NCBI GenBank assembly: GCA_002439585.1
Contig: DJOF01000018.1
Coordinates: 1 to 64,000 of the forward strand
Direction: 5' to 3'
Length of the DNA: 64,000 bases
From: Bacteroidales bacterium UBA6445
GTDB taxonomy: Bacteria; Bacteroidota; Bacteroidia; Bacteroidales; UBA932
In this document: positions 8,635 to 18,325 of the stretch, piece by piece
Numbering within the stretch: the first letter of the stretch is position 1
Layout: every line of letters starts with the position of its first letter
Program-made: the position numbers and the translations under genes
The notes under the pieces: model-generated
Told to the model about the DNA's origin: nothing
What the model saw: only the letters and a program-made list of their open reading frames with translations
Database searches by the model: none

Positions 8635-10058
8635 AATTTCCCGTCCTTATTGGCGTCTTCTATGCTGGTGTACAGTGAGGTAGGATATTTCCCAGAGAAG
8701 CATGCAAGGCAGAGGTCATTTCTCTTGCCGGCCTCGAAAAGGGCTTTCTCTGAGAGAAATGCGAGGGAATCCGCCTCAATTGCCTCTCTTGCTTCCTCAA
8801 GTGTCCTCCTTGCGCAAAGAAGCTCATCGTAAGTCGAAATGTCAACACCATAGAAGCACGGGAACTTGATCATCGGGCTGGCTATCCTGACGTGCACTTC
8901 CTTTGCACCGGCTTCGCGCAGCATCCTGACTATACGCCGTGATGTCGTACCCCTGACTATAGAGTCGTCAATCAGCACTACTCTCTTGCCACCGACAATG
9001 CTCCGTACGGGAGAAAGCTTCATCTTGACACCCTTGTCACGCATGGCCTGAGATGGCTGGATGAATGTCCTACCTATGTAGCGGTTCTTGATAAGCCCCA
9101 TCTCGTATGGCAGACCGCTTGCCTCTGCATAGCCCATGGCTGCACTCAAGCTCGAATCTGGGACACCGACCACAATGTCAGCGTCTGCTGGGGCTTCCTT
9201 ATATAGAAGCCGTCCGGATTCTTTGCGGAATGTATGTACGTTTATTCCCTCAAGGTCACTGTCAGGTCTGGAGAAATATATGTACTCCATGGCGCATAGA
9301 GCGTGTCTCTGGTATTCGGAATATTTTCTCGAACGGAGTCCGTGGTGGTCGATTGTCACGATCTCTCCAGGTTCTATGTCTCGTATGAATTCCGCTCCTA
9401 TGACACTGAATGCACAGGACTCACTGCTGACTACATAGCCGTCTCCAAGCCTGCCTATCGAGATAGGACGGAGTCCGTATTTGTCCCTGCATGCGTAGAT
9501 GCGGTTCTTTGTCATTATAAGGAAGGCAAAGGCACCTTCTATCATGTTGAGAGCCTCGATTATGGGGATGATTCTAGGACTTTTCCTGTCCAAAGGGTCT
9601 TTCTTGATAAGGTGGGCAAGTACTTCGCTGTCGGAAGTAGATTGGAAGAGACTACCCCGATCCTCGAGATATTTGCGAAGAGGTGCAGAGTTGACAAGAT
9701 TGCCGTTGTGTGCCAAGGCAAAGTCTCCTGTGTTGTGGCGGAACAAGAATGGCTGCACATTCTCAATGCCTCCTCCTCCTGTCGTGGAGTATCTTACATG
9801 TCCTATGGCAATATTGCCCTTGAGTGTGGCGAGATTGTCGTTGTTGAATACTTCGGTCACCAGACCGAGTCCCTTTATGCGATGAAGCTGTGAGTTCTCA
9901 TCCACGGCCACGATACCGGAGCCTTCCTGTCCTCTGTGTTGGAGGGAATGGAGTCCGTAGTATGTGACTTCAGCGGCATTGGGCACACCCCAAACTCCGA
10001 AGACTCCACATTCTTCATGGAGCCCACCGCCATTATGATTGTTGCCTGAAATTTCCAT
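8631..10058 (-). CDS. purF: Amidophosphoribosyltransferase (glutamine PRPP amidotransferase)
   Basis: The first committed enzyme of purine synthesis, making phosphoribosylamine from PRPP and glutamine. The N-terminal Ntn-type glutaminase would be exposed by removal of a 16-residue propeptide, leaving Cys17 of EECGVFGV as the nucleophile. The PRPP loop VVLIDDSIVRGTTS lies near residue 360. Four cysteines in the contexts CAMEYIYF, FPCFYGVD and DLCLACFSG match the iron-sulfur ligands of the Bacillus-type enzyme, so an oxygen-sensitive [4Fe-4S] form is predicted. The start lies 3 bases after the purC stop. Length (475) is normal. Confidence 0.97.
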   Translation of the reverse strand: MEISGNNHNGGGLHEECGVFGVWGVPNAAEVTYYGLHSLQHRGQEGSGIVAVDENSQLHRIKGLGLVTEVFNNDNLATLKGNIAIGHVRYSTTGGGGIENVQPFLFRHNTGDFALAHNGNLVNSAPLRKYLEDRGSLFQSTSDSEVLAHLIKKDPLDRKSPRIIPIIEALNMIEGAFAFLIMTKNRIYACRDKYGLRPISIGRLGDGYVVSSESCAFSVIGAEFIRDIEPGEIVTIDHHGLRSRKYSEYQRHALCAMEYIYFSRPDSDLEGINVHTFRKESGRLLYKEAPADADIVVGVPDSSLSAAMGYAEASGLPYEMGLIKNRYIGRTFIQPSQAMRDKGVKMKLSPVRSIVGGKRVVLIDDSIVRGTTSRRIVRMLREAGAKEVHVRIASPMIKFPCFYGVDISTYDELLCARRTLEEAREAIEADSLAFLSEKALFEAGKRNDLCLACFSGKYPTSLYTSIEDANKDGKF

Positions 10059-10061
10059 CGT

Positions 10062-10781
10062 CTAATCGGTTAGTATCGACAGTAACCTCTCGTATACTGT
10101 CCTGTAGGCAGTGCCTACCTTTCCGCTATCATGCCTGAACCTGTCCTTGTCTAGTCTCATGCCTGTCTCGATATCCCAGAATCTCGCGCTGTCCGGAGTT
10201 ATCTCGTCAGACATCACGAGTGAGCCGTCCGGCAGCCTCCCGAATTCTATCTTGTAGTCTACAAGGGTGATGCCTATGGTGTTGAATACTGGAACGAGTA
10301 TGTTATTGATCCTGTGTGTGATGCTGTAGATCTCTTCAAGCTCGGCCTTGTTTACCAGGCCTAAGGCTATAGCATGGTAGTCATTGATGACAGGGTCGGA
10401 GAGCTCTTCACATTTGTAGCAGAGATCGTATATTGTCTCTTTGGGTATAAGTCCCTCTTCAAGTCCGAGGCGTTGGGCCAGCGAACCTGCTATCACATTA
10501 CGTATTATGACTTCCATAGGGATTACCTCGGCTTTCCTGCATAGCTGCTCTCTTTCGGATAGCTTGGCTATGAAGTGTACGGGTATGCCTTCCGCCTTAA
10601 GGAGATTTGAGATCATGCAGGATATGTTGTTGCAATAGATGCCCTTGTCTTTTATGACTGCCTTCTTGATCTTGTAGTAGGCGGTGATCTCATCGGTGAA
10701 ATATATCCTCACTGCCCCAGGGTCTTCCGTGCCGTATATCTTGATTGAGACCCCGTCGTATATCAAATTACCGTTTTGCAT
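10062..10781 (-). CDS. purC: SAICAR synthetase
   Basis: A 239-residue enzyme that condenses CAIR with aspartate using ATP. The short bacterial form is recognised from the N-terminal YDGVSIKIYGTEDP segment, VEVIIRNVIAGSLAQRLG-like sequence around residues 90-110, and LVDYKIEFGR followed by DEITPDSARFWD near residue 175-195, which carry the substrate-binding acidic and Ser residues. Its ATG overlaps the purL stop by one base (TAATG), implying translational coupling. The product AMP-succinyl intermediate needs PurB, which is not in this window. Confidence 0.96.
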   Translation of the reverse strand: MQNGNLIYDGVSIKIYGTEDPGAVRIYFTDEITAYYKIKKAVIKDKGIYCNNISCMISNLLKAEGIPVHFIAKLSEREQLCRKAEVIPMEVIIRNVIAGSLAQRLGLEEGLIPKETIYDLCYKCEELSDPVINDYHAIALGLVNKAELEEIYSITHRINNILVPVFNTIGITLVDYKIEFGRLPDGSLVMSDEITPDSARFWDIETGMRLDKDRFRHDSGKVGTAYRTVYERLLSILTD

Positions 10782-13700
10782 TATTCTCCCCTAAAATATC
10801 TTACAGCGTTATCGAACAGTGGCTGCTCGAGATTGGCCGCGATGTTCTTGAACAGGTTTTTCTCATATCTTTCCGAGTGCCCCATTTTGCCGAGAATCCG
10901 TCCGTCCGGGCTTATTATGCCTTCTATCGCATAGTATGAGCCGTTAGGATTGTACGGAGAGTGCATTGTGACGCATTCATCTATCGGGTCTGCATACTGA
11001 AATGCAACCTGCCCATTCTCAAATAGCTCCCTAGCCATCTCCTCTCTGACAACAAACTTGCCTTCACCGTGGCTAACAGGTATCGCATAAGTGTCACCGA
11101 TAGTCATACCGGAGAGCCAAGGCGAATTGGCCGATGCTACGCGGGTAAATGTCATCTGTGAGACGTGACGGTTGATGTCGTTGCGAAATAGGGTAGGGGA
11201 ATCTTTGGTTACCTCTCCTATCTTGCCATAAGGCAGAAGTCCTGACTTCACAAGGGCCTGGAATCCGTTGCAGATACCGAGTATAAGGCCTCCGCGGGCA
11301 ATCAGACCATTGATAGCGTCTGAAATAATCTTGTTGCACAGTACGTTTGCGATGAATTTTCCGCTTCCATCGGGTTCGTCTCCAGCAGAGAATCCTCCGC
11401 AGAAAGCAAGAATCTGGCAATGGTCGATATGCTCTTTCATCTCAGCTATGGATTCAAGCACGTCCTTGTCAGTGAGATTGCGGAAAACGCTCATCTCCAC
11501 TTTTGCCCCAGCCTTGCGGAAAGCCTTTGCAGTGTCGTAGTCACAGTTGGTTCCTGGGAATACAGGCAGGTAAGCTACGGGCTCAGCGATTTTCTCTCCT
11601 TTGTACCGGAGATCCACTTTCTTGACCTTCTTTGGCTTCACGCCTTCCATGCCCTTAGGAAGAGTCCTCTTCATGTCGGGCTTGCTCGTAGCCGGGTATA
11701 CCCTCTCGTATCCATCAAATGCGGCCTTGACAAGGTCATCAATGGGAATATTCTTCTTGTTGATCCTTAAATTGCCGTCTGCACCTGCAGTTACAGTGCC
11801 GAGGAATATTGCCTCCGGCGCGTCAAGCTCTTTCTCGCTTTCGATGATGATGGAGCCGTAACTGTAGTCGAATAAAATGTCTTCTGGTATCTTGACATCG
11901 ATACCGAAGGAATTGCCGAATGTCATCTTGCACAGTCCCTCGGCTACACCACCGAAGCCCACGGCCCAGGCTGATACTATATCACCGTTCTCTATGCCTT
12001 CTTCAACGAATTTCCAGTTCTTCTTGAGCTGATCCACATCTGGCATATGGTTGGAAAGCGGCTTGTGGTGCACGAGATAGAGTTTGTTGCCTTCCCATTT
12101 GAGTTCTGGAGAGATTACCTTGCTGGCATTTACTGTAGTGATACCGAATGATATGAGAGTCGGAGGTACGTTTATGTGCTCGAAGGTGCCACTCATGGAA
12201 TCCTTGCCGCCTATTGACGGAAGTCCGAATTCAATTTGCATCTTGAGTGAACCGAGAAGAGCTGCAAGCGGCTTGCCCCATGACTTGGGATCGTGGGTCA
12301 TCCTTTCGAAATACTCCTGACAGGAAAATCTCATCTTCTCGTATCTACCTCCTGACGCAACAACCTTGCTGCAGGCCTCGACCATAGAGTAAGCAGCCCC
12401 GTGATATGGGCTCCAGGTGCTTATGAACGGATTGAACCCAAATGCCATTACGCTTGCCGTGTCGGTATAGCCATCGGCAGGAAGCTTCTGCACGGAGACC
12501 TGTGTCTCAGTAAGTTGCAACTCTCCTCCGTAAGGCATCAGGACTGTGGACCTTCCTATAGTAGAGTCAAACATTTCTATAAGACCTTTCTGACTCACGA
12601 CATTTGGATCCTTGAGGTTGTTGATCAATTTCTCCTTGAGGCTTTCTCCAGCAATTTCCCTTGCAAAAGGATCTTTCTCTTCTACAGCCCCTATAGTGGC
12701 CTTGGCGAAATGCTTTGCTCCCGCACTGTTGATGAAGCTTCTATCGAGCTCTGCTACTACTTTATCCTTGTAAAGCATCCTCATCTTCTCCGAGTCAGTG
12801 ACATCAGCGACATGGGTGACTTCTACATTCTCGCTGTGGCAGTATTTCATGAACTCCTGCTCATCCTTGCTTTCCACAACGACAGCCATTCTCTCCTGAG
12901 ATTCGCTGATTGCAAGCTCAGTGGCGTTGAGGCCGTTGTATTTTACCGGTATCCTGTCAAGATAGATGTCAAGCCCATCGGCAAGTTCTCCTATGGCTAC
13001 GCTTACTCCGCCTGCTCCGAAATCGTTGGATTTCTTGATAAGCCGTGTTACCTCGGCTCTGCGGAATAACCTCTGGAGCTTTCTCTCTTCGGGAGCATTT
13101 CCTTTCTGAACTTCGCTGCCGCATGTCTCAAGCGACTCTTCCGTATGCTCTTTGGAAGACCCTGTCGCTCCGCCTATTCCGTCTCTTCCAGTCCTTCCTC
13201 CGAGAAGCAGAATGACGTCTCCAGGCTTTGGGGATTCTCTCCTTACCTTCTCGGCCTTTACAGCTCCTACAACTGCGCCCACTTCAAGGCGCTTGGCGAC
13301 ATAGCCGTAGTCATAGATCTCCCTTACATGGGTAGTGGCAAGTCCAATCTGGTTGCCATAGCTGGAATATCCATGTGCGGCTTTCTTGGTGATCACCCTC
13401 TGTGGAAGCTTGCCGGGCATGGTCTCGGATACAGGCTTGTATATGTCTCCGGCTCCAGTCACCCTCATTGCCTGATATACATATGACCTGCCGGACAAAG
13501 GATCTCTGATGGCGCCTCCAAGGCATGTAGCAGCACCTCCAAAAGGCTCTATCTCTGTGGGATGATTGTGAGTCTCGTTCTTGAACATAAGCAGCCACTT
13601 CTCAATCTTGCCATCTACATCCACGTCCACATAGATGCTGCAAGCATTATTCTCTTCGCTGACTTCCATGTCGTCAAGCTTGCCCACTTTGCGGAGATAC

Positions 13701-14524
13701 CGGCCTCCTATGGTGGCTATGTCCATGAGATTGAGCCCCTTGTCCTCGCGCTCCAATTCTTTGCGCAGCTTCAGATAAAGTCTGAGACTTCCGTCAAGCT
13801 CTTCCTTTAGGAAAGATTCTTCCACTCCAGTGCTCTCAAGCTCGGTGGTAAATGTGGTGTGGCGGCAATGGTCGCTCCAATATGTATCGAGAATCCTGAG
13901 CTCCGTCTCATTAGGATTCCTTTCTTCCTTGCGGAAATAAAGGACTACCTCCCTGAGGTCATCGGCGTTCATGGCAAGTCCCATCTTGTGGCAGTACTCC
14001 TCAAGCTCGCTGTCCTGCATCTCGGTAAATCCTTCGAGAACAGGGACAGGTTTTACACCTGCATTTTCAGAATCAGAAAGCACTGACAAGTCTTTCATCC
14101 TCGATTCTACTGGATTGATGTAATAGTGGCGGATCTTGGCGAGTTCTTCATCGGTCACACTCTCTTCCAAAATTATAAGCTTGGAACTCTTGATCCTTAC
14201 ATTGGCTGCAGGGTCAATAAGGTGTACACAGTCAACAGCTGAAGCTGCCCTCTGGTCAAACTGCCCGGGAAGGTACTCTACAGCGATATATTTTGTCCCG
14301 TCGAGGTCGCAGCTGTCAGACACCATGTCGGTGACAGTCTCTCCGAATACCTTGTAGCGGCTCTCTTCGAGCAACTCGGGTGTAAATCCGAACAGGTCAT
14401 ACACATTCAGAAGACGCAGCGACTTGAGATCTATCTGCAGGTTCTCGTTCAATTCTTTGCGAAGGCTCTCCGCCTCTACTTGGAATTCGGGGTATTTCTC
14501 AACAAAAATCCGAAAGTTTGCCAT
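10781..14524 (-). CDS. purL: Phosphoribosylformylglycinamidine synthase, large single-chain form
   Basis: A 1247-residue FGAM synthase combining the PurS-like, two AIRS-like synthetase halves and the PurQ-like glutaminase in one chain, so no separate purS or purQ is needed. The synthetase part includes ETHNHPTEIEPFGGAATC (about residue 315) and SIGGKDSMSGTF (about residue 770). The glutaminase domain starts near residue 985 with PVAYLPVFPGTNCDYD. Its nucleophile is the Cys of GICNGFQ (about residue 1083), with PVSHGEGKF supplying the His and Glu. The gene is 21 bases from purK and overlaps purC. Confidence 0.97.
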   Translation of the reverse strand: MANFRIFVEKYPEFQVEAESLRKELNENLQIDLKSLRLLNVYDLFGFTPELLEESRYKVFGETVTDMVSDSCDLDGTKYIAVEYLPGQFDQRAASAVDCVHLIDPAANVRIKSSKLIILEESVTDEELAKIRHYYINPVESRMKDLSVLSDSENAGVKPVPVLEGFTEMQDSELEEYCHKMGLAMNADDLREVVLYFRKEERNPNETELRILDTYWSDHCRHTTFTTELESTGVEESFLKEELDGSLRLYLKLRKELEREDKGLNLMDIATIGGRYLRKVGKLDDMEVSEENNACSIYVDVDVDGKIEKWLLMFKNETHNHPTEIEPFGGAATCLGGAIRDPLSGRSYVYQAMRVTGAGDIYKPVSETMPGKLPQRVITKKAAHGYSSYGNQIGLATTHVREIYDYGYVAKRLEVGAVVGAVKAEKVRRESPKPGDVILLLGGRTGRDGIGGATGSSKEHTEESLETCGSEVQKGNAPEERKLQRLFRRAEVTRLIKKSNDFGAGGVSVAIGELADGLDIYLDRIPVKYNGLNATELAISESQERMAVVVESKDEQEFMKYCHSENVEVTHVADVTDSEKMRMLYKDKVVAELDRSFINSAGAKHFAKATIGAVEEKDPFAREIAGESLKEKLINNLKDPNVVSQKGLIEMFDSTIGRSTVLMPYGGELQLTETQVSVQKLPADGYTDTASVMAFGFNPFISTWSPYHGAAYSMVEACSKVVASGGRYEKMRFSCQEYFERMTHDPKSWGKPLAALLGSLKMQIEFGLPSIGGKDSMSGTFEHINVPPTLISFGITTVNASKVISPELKWEGNKLYLVHHKPLSNHMPDVDQLKKNWKFVEEGIENGDIVSAWAVGFGGVAEGLCKMTFGNSFGIDVKIPEDILFDYSYGSIIIESEKELDAPEAIFLGTVTAGADGNLRINKKNIPIDDLVKAAFDGYERVYPATSKPDMKRTLPKGMEGVKPKKVKKVDLRYKGEKIAEPVAYLPVFPGTNCDYDTAKAFRKAGAKVEMSVFRNLTDKDVLESIAEMKEHIDHCQILAFCGGFSAGDEPDGSGKFIANVLCNKIISDAINGLIARGGLILGICNGFQALVKSGLLPYGKIGEVTKDSPTLFRNDINRHVSQMTFTRVASANSPWLSGMTIGDTYAIPVSHGEGKFVVREEMARELFENGQVAFQYADPIDECVTMHSPYNPNGSYYAIEGIISPDGRILGKMGHSERYEKNLFKNIAANLEQPLFDNAVRYFRGE

Positions 14525-14545
14525 TTATTAACCGTTGTTTGAAGT

Positions 14546-15811
14546 CTAGATGTTGTCGGTGAAGCGCTGCTGCCAGCGTGCCTTGTATTCGTCCATATCC
14601 ATTGGCGTGAAAGTGATGTGCCCCATCTTGCGTAGTGGCCGCGATACTGTCTTGCCGTAGATGTGGACATATACGCCTTTCCCTGCCTCACCGTTGTATG
14701 CGCAGTCTCTTTTTGAGTTGTCGGAGACATCTGCCCCCGATTCATGGGCTTTCCTTACTATTGACCATGCATTGTCAAGATCGCGTCCAAGGATGTTCTT
14801 CATCACTGTCGAAGCCTTGAGCTTGGGTTCCTGCAGGGGCTTCCCTGTGAGGAATCTGCACAGTTCCCTGTACTGGGATGTAGTGCAGCCTTCTATTGTG
14901 TAATGTCCGCTGTTGTGTGGACGCGGAGCCATCTCGTTGAATATAAACGTGTCTCCTTTGACAAAAAGCTCTATGGCAAGGATTCCCTTATATCCGCATT
15001 TCTTCATGAAGCCCTCGCAGGCACTGATAATCCTCTTGCATAGTGGCGTCTCCCTGCCGTCTGCATCGTAAAGTCCTCTTGAAGGGATCTCGCACAGGTC
15101 CAATATGCCGTGGCTGTGGATATTGTGTCCTACAGGGAAATGTATGGTCTTGTCAGTGTCCCTTACCATGATGACGCTGCATTCGTAGTCGAAAGGGATG
15201 AACTGCTCGAGTATACACGGGACTTCAAGCAGAGAGGCTGCATTCAGAAGAGAGTCCTCGTCTCGTATCACTGCCTGTCCGTGTCCGTCATATCCGGAGC
15301 GCCTTGTCTTGAGTACGCAGGGCATGCCTATTTTGGTGACGGCTCTCCTCAACTCTGCAATCCTCTGCTCTTCAGTCATCTGCCGTAGTGATCCGTTGTC
15401 ACAGACAGGCGGTACTTCAGCGCAGTCCTCATCAGCAGAACTTGCTGGCAGCGGTATGTATTTAGGCACCGGAAGTCCTCCGCGGGCTGCGTTGTTCTTC
15501 TCCCGAAGTCTGTCTTGAGAGTCAAATAGGGGGGCAATGCCTTGAGGGATGTTGTACTTGCCTTCGATGTGTCTGAGGATGTCTCCCCGCACGTTTTCGA
15601 ACTCGTAGGTAAGCACGTCAGACATGTCCCCTAATCTCTCAAGAGCCTCTATGTCATCAAATGAGGCTGTTATATGAGCATCGGCCTCTGCAAATGCAGG
15701 AGCATCAGCGGAAGGGTCGAGGACCGAAACGGACAAACCTTGGCGATGAGCTTCCTCGGCTATCATCAGTCCGAGTTGTCCGCCGCCTATTATCCCGATT
15801 CTTTTATTCAT
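14546..15811 (-). CDS. purK: 5-(carboxyamino)imidazole ribonucleotide synthase
   Basis: An ATP-grasp enzyme that carboxylates AIR with bicarbonate, handing N5-CAIR to PurE. The N terminus IGIIGGGQLGLM is the family signature; CVLKTRRSGYDGHGQ and EMAPRPHNSGHYTIEG are the ATP-grasp and metal-binding segments. At 421 residues it is longer than most PurK proteins, because of an acidic, Ser/Ala/Pro-rich insert of about 35 residues (roughly 118-150) between the first domain and the ATP-grasp lid. It lies 17 bases downstream of purE. Confidence 0.95.
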   Translation of the reverse strand: MNKRIGIIGGGQLGLMIAEEAHRQGLSVSVLDPSADAPAFAEADAHITASFDDIEALERLGDMSDVLTYEFENVRGDILRHIEGKYNIPQGIAPLFDSQDRLREKNNAARGGLPVPKYIPLPASSADEDCAEVPPVCDNGSLRQMTEEQRIAELRRAVTKIGMPCVLKTRRSGYDGHGQAVIRDEDSLLNAASLLEVPCILEQFIPFDYECSVIMVRDTDKTIHFPVGHNIHSHGILDLCEIPSRGLYDADGRETPLCKRIISACEGFMKKCGYKGILAIELFVKGDTFIFNEMAPRPHNSGHYTIEGCTTSQYRELCRFLTGKPLQEPKLKASTVMKNILGRDLDNAWSIVRKAHESGADVSDNSKRDCAYNGEAGKGVYVHIYGKTVSRPLRKMGHITFTPMDMDEYKARWQQRFTDNI

Positions 15812-15828
15812 TAAGATGATAATTCTTA

Positions 15829-16299
15829 TTAGATCTCTGCCTCAAGCACTTGCCGGGTCTGGTTTTGTCGGAATGCCTCCAACTTGGCTTCTATCTCCTT
15901 GTCCGATAATGCAAGTATGGATGCCGCGATAAGTGCCGCATTCTTCGCCCCGTTGATTGCTACAGTGGCAACTGGTACTCCACCCGGCATCTGCACTATG
16001 GAAAGGAGGGAATCAAGTCCGTTCAGGGTCTTTGTCTTAACAGGCACTCCTATCACGGGAAGTGTCGTCATCGCAGCTACCATTCCGGGAAGATGTGCTG
16101 CACCTCCTGCACCTGCTATAATCACCCCTATTCCTCGCTCCTTTGCGGTCTTGGCGTAGTCGTACATAAGGTCAGGCGTGCGGTGTGCGCTCACAACTCT
16201 CTTCTCATAGGGTATTCCGAGTTCTTCAAGCATCAGGATAGCTCCTGACATGACTTCATAGTCACTTGTCGAACCCATGATGATTCCGACAGTCTTCAT
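15829..16299 (-). CDS. purE: N5-carboxyaminoimidazole ribonucleotide mutase (class I PurE)
   Basis: A 156-residue class I enzyme that moves the carboxyl group from N5 to C4 of AIR. The motifs are GSTSDYEVM at the N terminus, SAHRTPD (about residues 38-44) and [11 protein letters not shown] (about residues 65-75). I choose the start at 16299 (MKTVGIIMG) over the in-frame ATG at 16314. The promoter -7 box at 16322-16329 would put the transcript start at about the upstream ATG, and the shorter form begins exactly as family members do. This is the promoter-proximal gene of the purine cluster. Confidence 0.95.
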   Translation of the reverse strand: MKTVGIIMGSTSDYEVMSGAILMLEELGIPYEKRVVSAHRTPDLMYDYAKTAKERGIGVIIAGAGGAAHLPGMVAAMTTLPVIGVPVKTKTLNGLDSLLSIVQMPGGVPVATVAINGAKNAALIAASILALSDKEIEAKLEAFRQNQTRQVLEAEI

Positions 16300-16321
16300 A
16301 ATGGATATATGCAAAGCAGTG

Positions 16322-16353
16322 CAAATATACTCTTATTTGGCCGTAATTGCAAA
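16322..16353 (-). promoter_or_regulatory. Promoter of the purine cluster
   Basis: Read on the minus strand, TTTG (16350-16353) is followed by a 20-base spacer and TATATTTG (16322-16329), an excellent match to the Bacteroidota sigma-ABfr consensus. It points into purE and is the only strong promoter seen for the cluster. No PurR box or purine riboswitch is recognisable in the short leader. Confidence 0.8.
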
Positions 16354-16391
16354 ATGCGCTTGAGTATCGTGTGAATAGTCGCGTTCTCATG

Positions 16392-17411
16392 TCATTTGGT
16401 GACTTCAGCGGCATAGGAGCAGCCTCCGCATATAAGCATGGTGACGGTCTGTGATTCGTGTGAAAGAGTGGCGAAAATGATGCCTGCCTCCCATGGAATG
16501 CCGTATACTGCGGCAAGTGCTGATGCTACCACATAGTGAAAGGCACCAAAGCCGCCTGGAACCGGAACAAGCGAGCTAAGGCTGCCTGCCAGCATGAGGA
16601 ACAGTGCGTCAAGGATGCCGAGACTAGGTAGTTGTCCTATAGCTGTAGCGAGTCCGCTGTCTGCCGAGGCGGTATCTATGCCTTGGACAGCCCATAGTAT
16701 GCAACAACTCATAATCCAGTATGTACCCCAAATTGCGGCTGTAGTAGCAAGGAATTTCCATGTGTCTTTCATCTTGAAACAGCTGATTGCGCCCTGCCAG
16801 ATCCCTGCAATAAACCTGTATACGCTACGGAGGATCTTATTGCTGTCCCTAAACTTGAATATCAACAGAATCGCTGCCGCCAATAGAACCGCTGTAGTAA
16901 GCAGAATCCAGAAAAGGCTTATATCGACCGAGCCGGACATAGGTCTGAAGATCTTGTCCATAAAGAATGAACCGAATCGGCTCCACATACATATACTTAG
17001 CAGTATCACGAGCAAGAACATGGTGATGACATCCCATGATCTCTCAATGATCACTGTTCCGAGAACCTTGTCGTAGGAAGCCGCCCCATCAGTAGAATGT
17101 CTGGTGATGAAGCCGCATCTGACAAACTCTCCGATACGAGGCAAGGCAAGATTGGTGAGGTAACCGATGTTGATGGCGTTGAATGTAGTCTTGCAGCTTA
17201 CTGTCTTGTCTACAGGGAGAAGGAGAAGCCTCCATCTTACGGCCCTAAGCCAGAATACGAAGACTCCGGCAATCATTGAGACTATGACCCATTCCCATCT
17301 GCAGCTTCTTATGCCATCGATGAAACTGTCCCATTTGACACCCTTGAAGGAATAATACAGCAGCAGGACGGCAATTGCTGCTGATATGACATATTTGATC
17401 CACTGTTTCAT
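16392..17411 (-). CDS. Flippase-like (lysylphosphatidylglycerol synthase TM-region family) membrane protein
   Basis: A 339-residue polytopic inner-membrane protein with about eight hydrophobic segments. Features of the UPF0104 / flippase-like family are the RAVRWRLLLLP block near residue 60, NIGYLTNLALPRIGEF (about residues 86-101) and a C-terminal LVPVPGGFGAFHY segment (about residues 289-301). There is no attached aminoacyl-transferase domain, so it is not a full MprF. Members are thought to move lipids or act with glycosyltransferases, but the substrate here is unknown. It is monocistronic, with a -7 box at 17455-17462 and purE starting after it. Confidence 0.85.
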   Translation of the reverse strand: MKQWIKYVISAAIAVLLLYYSFKGVKWDSFIDGIRSCRWEWVIVSMIAGVFVFWLRAVRWRLLLLPVDKTVSCKTTFNAINIGYLTNLALPRIGEFVRCGFITRHSTDGAASYDKVLGTVIIERSWDVITMFLLVILLSICMWSRFGSFFMDKIFRPMSGSVDISLFWILLTTAVLLAAAILLIFKFRDSNKILRSVYRFIAGIWQGAISCFKMKDTWKFLATTAAIWGTYWIMSCCILWAVQGIDTASADSGLATAIGQLPSLGILDALFLMLAGSLSSLVPVPGGFGAFHYVVASALAAVYGIPWEAGIIFATLSHESQTVTMLICGGCSYAAEVTK

Positions 17412-17454
17412 TGTAGGAGGGAATCTATGCAGAAGTCCCGAACGCTATTCACTG

Positions 17455-17462
17455 CAAAGATA
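17455..17462 (-). promoter_or_regulatory. Promoter -7 box TATCTTTG
   Basis: On the minus strand this matches TAnnTTTG 44 bases before the flippase-like gene. A TTTG at 17486-17489 lies upstream with a 23-base spacer, a little longer than ideal. Confidence 0.5.
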
Positions 17463-17659
17463 GTGCAAGAAATAGTAATTTACCCCAAATAGAGAGAGCG
17501 TCATAAGGTGCATTGAGAATTGATTATATATCATTTGGCCTGCAATTTGTTTTATTTATTTGAGGTTAATAATTGTAGCCGTGATTTCTATTTATCCGAT
17601 GACCGACAAAAACGGATATCTGGTAAAGAGAGATGCGGTGTGTGCAAATTTATTAGATT

Positions 17660-18295
17660 ATGAAAAGATTTTTGACAGTATTAGCTGTGGTTCTGATGTG
17701 TATCGGAGCTGCAGGGCAGACTCAGAAGCGCATTTATACTACAAGCGAGAAAGTTGCAATGGAAAAAGCCCGTATCAAGGCTGATTCTGTCCTTTCCGCG
17801 CAGGCAAAGAATGACGCCAAAGCGTTGAAAGCCATAAGAAATATGCTTCAGGAAAGAAAGGACTCGGCTGACTATGCCAATGCCGTGACTTCTCTTGAAC
17901 ATCTGGACTTTATACTTCAAGCTGACAAACTGACATTCAAGTACGGGGAATTTGTATATGTGACGAGTACCACCAATTTTATCTCGGTCAAGGATGACAA
18001 AGCTGTAGTTCAGGTTGCCCCGTATAACGGGGGTGGCCCCAACGGTGTGGGTGGTATAACCTTGGACGGAAGAGTATCCAATATAACCATGGCCACAGAC
18101 AAAAGGGGTAATATCACTTATAATATGAATGTTCAGGGAGCTGCCATATCGGCAGTGATAACCATAACTCTCCCCAAGAATTCGCCTGAAGCGTCGGCTG
18201 TGATTCTGCCAAATTTCAACTCTGACAGGATTACGCTATCGGGCAAGATTGTGCCGTTTGACGATGCTTTTGTGTTTAAAGGGGCATCAATATAA
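17660..18295 (+). CDS. DUF4251 domain-containing secreted protein
   Basis: A 211-residue protein with a clear Sec signal peptide (hydrophobic residues 5-15, then CIGAAGQ with likely cleavage near residue 19). The mature part matches the DUF4251 family by its FVYVTSTTNFISVKDDKAVVQ segment and the Gly-rich GGGPNGVGGITLDGRVSN run (about residues 122-139), which lead into a mostly beta C-terminal half. These periplasmic or surface proteins are specific to Bacteroidota and have no known function. The next gene, a nitroreductase-like lipoprotein, starts 30 bases downstream, so co-transcription is likely. Confidence 0.85.
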   Translation: MKRFLTVLAVVLMCIGAAGQTQKRIYTTSEKVAMEKARIKADSVLSAQAKNDAKALKAIRNMLQERKDSADYANAVTSLEHLDFILQADKLTFKYGEFVYVTSTTNFISVKDDKAVVQVAPYNGGGPNGVGGITLDGRVSNITMATDKRGNITYNMNVQGAAISAVITITLPKNSPEASAVILPNFNSDRITLSGKIVPFDDAFVFKGASI

Positions 18296-18325
18296 TCGAA
18301 GTGATTGTAAACGAAGTTAAGACAT

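Noticed and set aside
12401..13069. 222-codon plus-strand open frame opposite purL
   Set aside because: Antisense to the conserved FGAM synthase core, without any protein features.
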